This document shows positions 47,064 through 50,324 of a stretch of 50,324 nucleotides of DNA, in pieces. The position numbers and the translations under genes are program-made. Source of the stretch: Thiocystis violacea (GTDB taxonomy: Bacteria; Pseudomonadota; Gammaproteobacteria; Chromatiales; Chromatiaceae); the NCBI RefSeq assembly GCF_016583575.1, contig NZ_NRRG01000037.1, forward strand, positions 1 through 50,324. Direction: 5' to 3'. Positions within the stretch are counted from its first letter, which is position 1, and each line of letters opens with the position of its first letter. The notes under the pieces were generated by a model that was given only the letters and a program-made list of their open reading frames with translations, was not told the origin of the DNA and did not search any database.

Positions 47064-49454
47064 ATGGCCCTGAAGAAATCCGAACTCTATTCCTCCCTCT
47101 GGTCCAGTTGCGACGAGCTGCGCGGTGGTATGGATGCCAGCCAGTACAAGGATTACGTCCTGGTGCTGCTGTTCATCAAGTACGTCAGTGACAAGTACGC
47201 CGGCCAGCCCTACGCCCCCATCATCATCCCTGCGGGCGCGAGCTTTCAGGACATGGTCGCCCTCAAGGGTAAGTCCGATCTGGGCGACCAGATCAACAAG
47301 AAGATCGTCGCCCCGCTGGCCAACGCCAACCGGCTCTCCGACCTGCCGGATTTCAACGACGCCACCAAGCTCGGCAGTGGCAAGGAGATGGTGGAGCGGC
47401 TCACCAATCTGATCGCCATCTTCGAGAACAAGGCGCTCGACTTCTCGAAGAACCGCGCCGACGGTGACGACATCCTCGGCGACGCCTACGAATACCTGAT
47501 GCGCCACTTCGCCACCGAGAGCGGCAAGAGCAAGGGGCAGTTCTACACCCCCGCCGAGGTCAGCCGCATCCTGGCGAAGATCGTCGGTATCCACGACGCC
47601 AAGACCAGCGCCACCACGACCGTCTACGATCCCACCTGTGGCTCCGGCTCGCTGCTGCTAAAGGTCGGCGACGAGGCCAGCACCGCCGTCACCCTCTACG
47701 GGCAGGAAAAGGACGCCGCCACCAGCGGCCTCGCCCGCATGAACATGATCCTGCACAACAACCCCACGGCGTTGATCGTGCAGGGCAACACGCTGACCGA
47801 TCCCAAACTCAGCGAGGGCGGCCAGCTCAAGACCTTCGACTACGTGGTCGCCAATCCGCCCTTCTCCGACAAACGCTGGAGCACCGGGCTCGATCCGCTC
47901 CACGATCCCCACGAACGCTTCAAGCCCTTCGGCACCCCGCCCGCCAAACAGGGCGACTATGCCTACCTGCTACACATCGTGCGCTCGCTCAAGAGCACCG
48001 GCACGGGCGCCTGCATCCTGCCGCATGGCGTCCTCTTTCGCGGCAACGCCGAGGCGGACATCCGTCGCAATCTGATCCGCAAGGGCTACATCAAGGGCAT
48101 CATCGGTCTGCCCGCCAACCTCTTCTTCGGCACCGGCATTCCCGCCTGCATCCTCGTCATCGACAAGCGCGAGGCCCACGGACGCAAAGGCATCTTCATG
48201 ATCGACGCCAGCGGCGGCTTCATGAAAGACGGCCCCAAGAACCGGCTGCGCGACCGGGACATCCACCAGATCGTCGATGTCTTCAACGCGCAGCGCGAGG
48301 TGCCGAAGTACGCGCGTTTGGTCCCCTTCACCGAGATCGAGCACAACGACTTCAACCTCAATCTGCCGCGCTACATCGACAGCCAGACGCCCGAAGACGT
48401 GCAGGACATCGCCGCGCACCTGCAAGGCGGCATCCCCGCCGCCGATGTCGACGCGCTCCAATCCTACTGGGCCGTCTGCCCTCGGCTTCGGCACGCCCTA
48501 TTCAAGGGGAATCGCCCCGGCTATCTCGATCTCGCCGTGGCGAAGTCGGCCATCAAGCCAGCCATCTACGAGCATCCCGAGTTCGCCGCCTTCATCGCCG
48601 GCATGAACGCCCATTTCGACCAGTGGCGTCGGACCAGCGTCATGGACCTCAAGGCATTGTCGGTCGGCTGTCACCCCAAGGAAGTCATCACCGCGTTGGC
48701 CGAAGGACTGCTCGCCCACTACGCCGACCAGCCGCTCATCGACCGCTACGGCGTCTATCAACACCTGATGGACGAGCCCCTGCAAGACGACCTCTATCTC
48801 ATCGCCGTCGATGGCTGGAAGGCCGAGACCAGCCGCCTCATCGAGACCGACAAGAAAGGCAAGTCGCGCGACAAGGGCTGGACCTGCGACCTGATCCCCA
48901 AGGCCCTGATCGTCGCCCGCTTCTACGCCAAGGAACAGGACGCCATTGACCAGCTCATCGCCACGTTGGAGGCCCTCAGCGCCCAACTCACCGAGCTGGA
49001 GGAGGAACACGGCGGCGAGGAGGGCGCCTTCGCCGAGCTTGAGAAGGTGAACAAAGCCAACGTCGCCGCCCGTCTCAAGGAGATCAAGGGCGACCGGGAG
49101 GCCAGGGACGAAGCCGCCGCGCTGAACGACTGGCTCAAACTCAACACCCAAGAGGCCGAGATCAAGAAGCGCCTGAAGGACGCGGAGGCGGCGCTGGATG
49201 CCAGGGTCTACGTCCACTATCCAAAGCTCACCGAGGCCGAGATCAAGACCCTGGTGGTGGAGGACAAATGGCTCGCCGCGCTGTCCGTCGCCATTCACGG
49301 CGAGATGGATCGGATCAGTCAGCAGTTGACGGGGCGGGTGAAGGAACTGGCCGAGCGTTACGAGATCCCGATGCCTCGGATGACTGAGCAGGTGGCCGAA
49401 CTGGAGGCCAAGGTCAACCGCCACCTGGAGCGGATGGGGTTTGCATGGATGTGA
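47064..49454 (+). CDS. hsdM: type I restriction-modification DNA methyltransferase subunit HsdM
   Basis: 796 residues. The N-terminal helical domain has YKDYVLVLLFIKYVSDKY. The N6-adenine methyltransferase domain has QFYTP at 159-163, motif I DPTCGSGSLL at 189-198 and catalytic NPPF at 264-267. The C-terminal 150 residues form long charged coiled coils (around LEEEHGGEEGAFAELEKV and EIKKRLKDAEAAL), making it longer than the ~500-residue HsdM of EcoKI. The stop overlaps the hsdS start by 10 bp, showing an operon. hsdR is not in the window and is expected downstream. A TATGAT at 47020 may be its -10 box. Confidence 0.95.
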   Translation: MALKKSELYSSLWSSCDELRGGMDASQYKDYVLVLLFIKYVSDKYAGQPYAPIIIPAGASFQDMVALKGKSDLGDQINKKIVAPLANANRLSDLPDFNDATKLGSGKEMVERLTNLIAIFENKALDFSKNRADGDDILGDAYEYLMRHFATESGKSKGQFYTPAEVSRILAKIVGIHDAKTSATTTVYDPTCGSGSLLLKVGDEASTAVTLYGQEKDAATSGLARMNMILHNNPTALIVQGNTLTDPKLSEGGQLKTFDYVVANPPFSDKRWSTGLDPLHDPHERFKPFGTPPAKQGDYAYLLHIVRSLKSTGTGACILPHGVLFRGNAEADIRRNLIRKGYIKGIIGLPANLFFGTGIPACILVIDKREAHGRKGIFMIDASGGFMKDGPKNRLRDRDIHQIVDVFNAQREVPKYARLVPFTEIEHNDFNLNLPRYIDSQTPEDVQDIAAHLQGGIPAADVDALQSYWAVCPRLRHALFKGNRPGYLDLAVAKSAIKPAIYEHPEFAAFIAGMNAHFDQWRRTSVMDLKALSVGCHPKEVITALAEGLLAHYADQPLIDRYGVYQHLMDEPLQDDLYLIAVDGWKAETSRLIETDKKGKSRDKGWTCDLIPKALIVARFYAKEQDAIDQLIATLEALSAQLTELEEEHGGEEGAFAELEKVNKANVAARLKEIKGDREARDEAAALNDWLKLNTQEAEIKKRLKDAEAALDARVYVHYPKLTEAEIKTLVVEDKWLAALSVAIHGEMDRISQQLTGRVKELAERYEIPMPRMTEQVAELEAKVNRHLERMGFAWM

Positions 49455-50324
49455 AGCCTGGCTACAAGCTGACCGAGGTGGGGGTGATTCCGGAGGATTG
49501 GGATGTCGCTCGCCTCGGAGGCATTAGTCGGATTATTCGAGGCGCGAGTCCTAGACCCAAGGGGGACAAGCGATTCTACGGAGGATCTATTCCCCGGCTA
49601 ATGGTCGAGGATGTGACGCGAGATGGTAAAACCGTCTTTCCGCAGGTTGATTCGCTCACTCTTGAGGGAGCCAAGAGAAGCCGACCGTGCAAAAAGGGCA
49701 CGTTGACGCTGGTTTGTTCCGGCACAGTTGGGATTCCGTCATTCCTAGGAGTTGATGCTTGTATTCACGACGGCTTTCTTGCGGTGGTAGACATCAGGTC
49801 CAATGTTAGCAGTGACTACTTGTATTACCAGTTTGACAGGCTTCGATTGACGTTTGAGAGTTCTGCAACGCACGGCGGTGTATTTACCAACCTCACTACC
49901 GCTGGTGTTCGCGAATTCGTTGTCTCCGTTCCCTCGACCGATACAGAACAACGCGCCATCGCCGAGGCGTTGAGCGATGCGGATGCTCTCATCGAATCCC
50001 TGGAGCAGATCGTTGCCAAGAAGCGCCAGCTCAAACAAGGCGCCATGCAGGAATTGCTCACCGGCAAGAAGCGTCTGCCGGGGTTCAGCGGAGAGTGGGA
50101 GGTGAAGCGGTTGGGGGACTTGGGTGTTTTTACGAAAGGCAGAGGCGTCACCAGGGACGAATCGGGCCTTGTTCATAAGCCCGCCCAAGTCCGCGTTCAG
50201 AACTTGGTGATGGATGTGCGGGGATTTGGCAGAACCCTCGAAATTTCCTACCCTTGGAAGTGCAAACTCACCGAGGGTTCGGAAAGATGTTCGAAGATCC
50301 TGCCGAGATTGACTTTAGACCAAG
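49445..50324 (+). CDS. hsdS: type I restriction specificity subunit HsdS (runs off the window)
   Basis: The first 293 residues of HsdS. It begins MDVKPGYKLTEVGVIPEDW, then the first recognition domain (GGSIPRLMVEDVTRDGKT; GTLTLVCSGTVGIPSF; GVFTNLTTAGVREF) and the central conserved helices EQRAIAEALSDADALIESLE and KKRQLKQGAMQELLTGKKRL. The second recognition domain starts GEWEVKRLGDLGVFTKGRG and continues past the edge. It is a different allele family from the truncated hsdS at 20571. No stop occurs in the window. Confidence 0.92.
   Translation, partial: MDVKPGYKLTEVGVIPEDWDVARLGGISRIIRGASPRPKGDKRFYGGSIPRLMVEDVTRDGKTVFPQVDSLTLEGAKRSRPCKKGTLTLVCSGTVGIPSFLGVDACIHDGFLAVVDIRSNVSSDYLYYQFDRLRLTFESSATHGGVFTNLTTAGVREFVVSVPSTDTEQRAIAEALSDADALIESLEQIVAKKRQLKQGAMQELLTGKKRLPGFSGEWEVKRLGDLGVFTKGRGVTRDESGLVHKPAQVRVQNLVMDVRGFGRTLEISYPWKCKLTEGSERCSKILPRLTLDQ

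Overview
The window is GC-rich and bacterial. It carries a chromosomal Calvin-cycle operon with red-like (form IC) RuBisCO: divergent cbbR, then cbbL, cbbS and cbbX. Together with the proteobacterial envelope genes (MltF-like transglycosylase, AI-2E-family permease, patatin-like lipoprotein, BvgS-type hybrid kinase) this suggests an autotrophic proteobacterium, plausibly a gammaproteobacterium of the purple-sulfur or related group. That placement is inference; no marker gene for taxonomy is present.

Layout. 0-6.5 kb: short-chain reductase, cbbR, cbbLSX, a gene overlapping cbbX, and a small membrane protein. 6.7-9 kb: a scar of mobile DNA with a DUF3368/UPF0175 toxin-antitoxin pair, a Tn3-type resolvase, the N-terminal stub of a Tn3-family transposase, and a phospholipase-D-like remnant. 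9.1-19.5 kb: an apparently frameshifted alpha/beta-hydrolase, MltF-like protein, AI-2E-family permease, orphan amino-acid binding protein, ArsB/NhaD-type permease, small conserved genes, glgP and araC remnants, and a patatin lipoprotein. 19.9-23 kb: an IS200-type element inserted into the first half of a type I hsdS, followed by a SIR2-domain gene.

23.0-39.1 kb is the most unusual part, a mobile-element-like block. It encodes a 993-residue family-B DNA polymerase with recognisable exonuclease and polymerase motifs, and two paralogous SF2 helicases lying near its two ends and pointing inward. It also has two tyrosine integrases, a RadC/JAB protein and several small element-type proteins. Helicase 1 is bracketed by a pair of ~122-bp imperfect inverted repeats next to an A-rich tandem repeat. 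Five reading frames are preceded by a hairpin with a T-tract 24-67 nt before the start codon. Both helicases and one integrase need a frame change to be read through; two of these changes lie at G-runs. I read this block as a PolB-encoding integrative or replicative element, possibly decaying.

39.3-41 kb: a defence-type (Abi/UG-like) reverse transcriptase with a repeat-rich, hairpin-bearing leader that may be a non-coding RNA. 41.2-46.5 kb: a GNAT-like protein, a ChaA-type cation antiporter, an amidohydrolase remnant, and a 951-residue hybrid sensor kinase flanked by 53-bp direct repeats. 46.6-46.9 kb: a 30-bp perfect palindrome and the 3' part of a CAU-anticodon tRNA followed by a terminator, which looks like an attachment-site end. 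47.06 kb to the end: a second type I restriction-modification locus (hsdM complete, hsdS running off the window).

Taken together, a normal carbon-fixation chromosome segment is joined to a defence and mobile-DNA island: two type I R-M loci (one broken by an IS), SIR2, an RT, toxin-antitoxin, and the PolB element.
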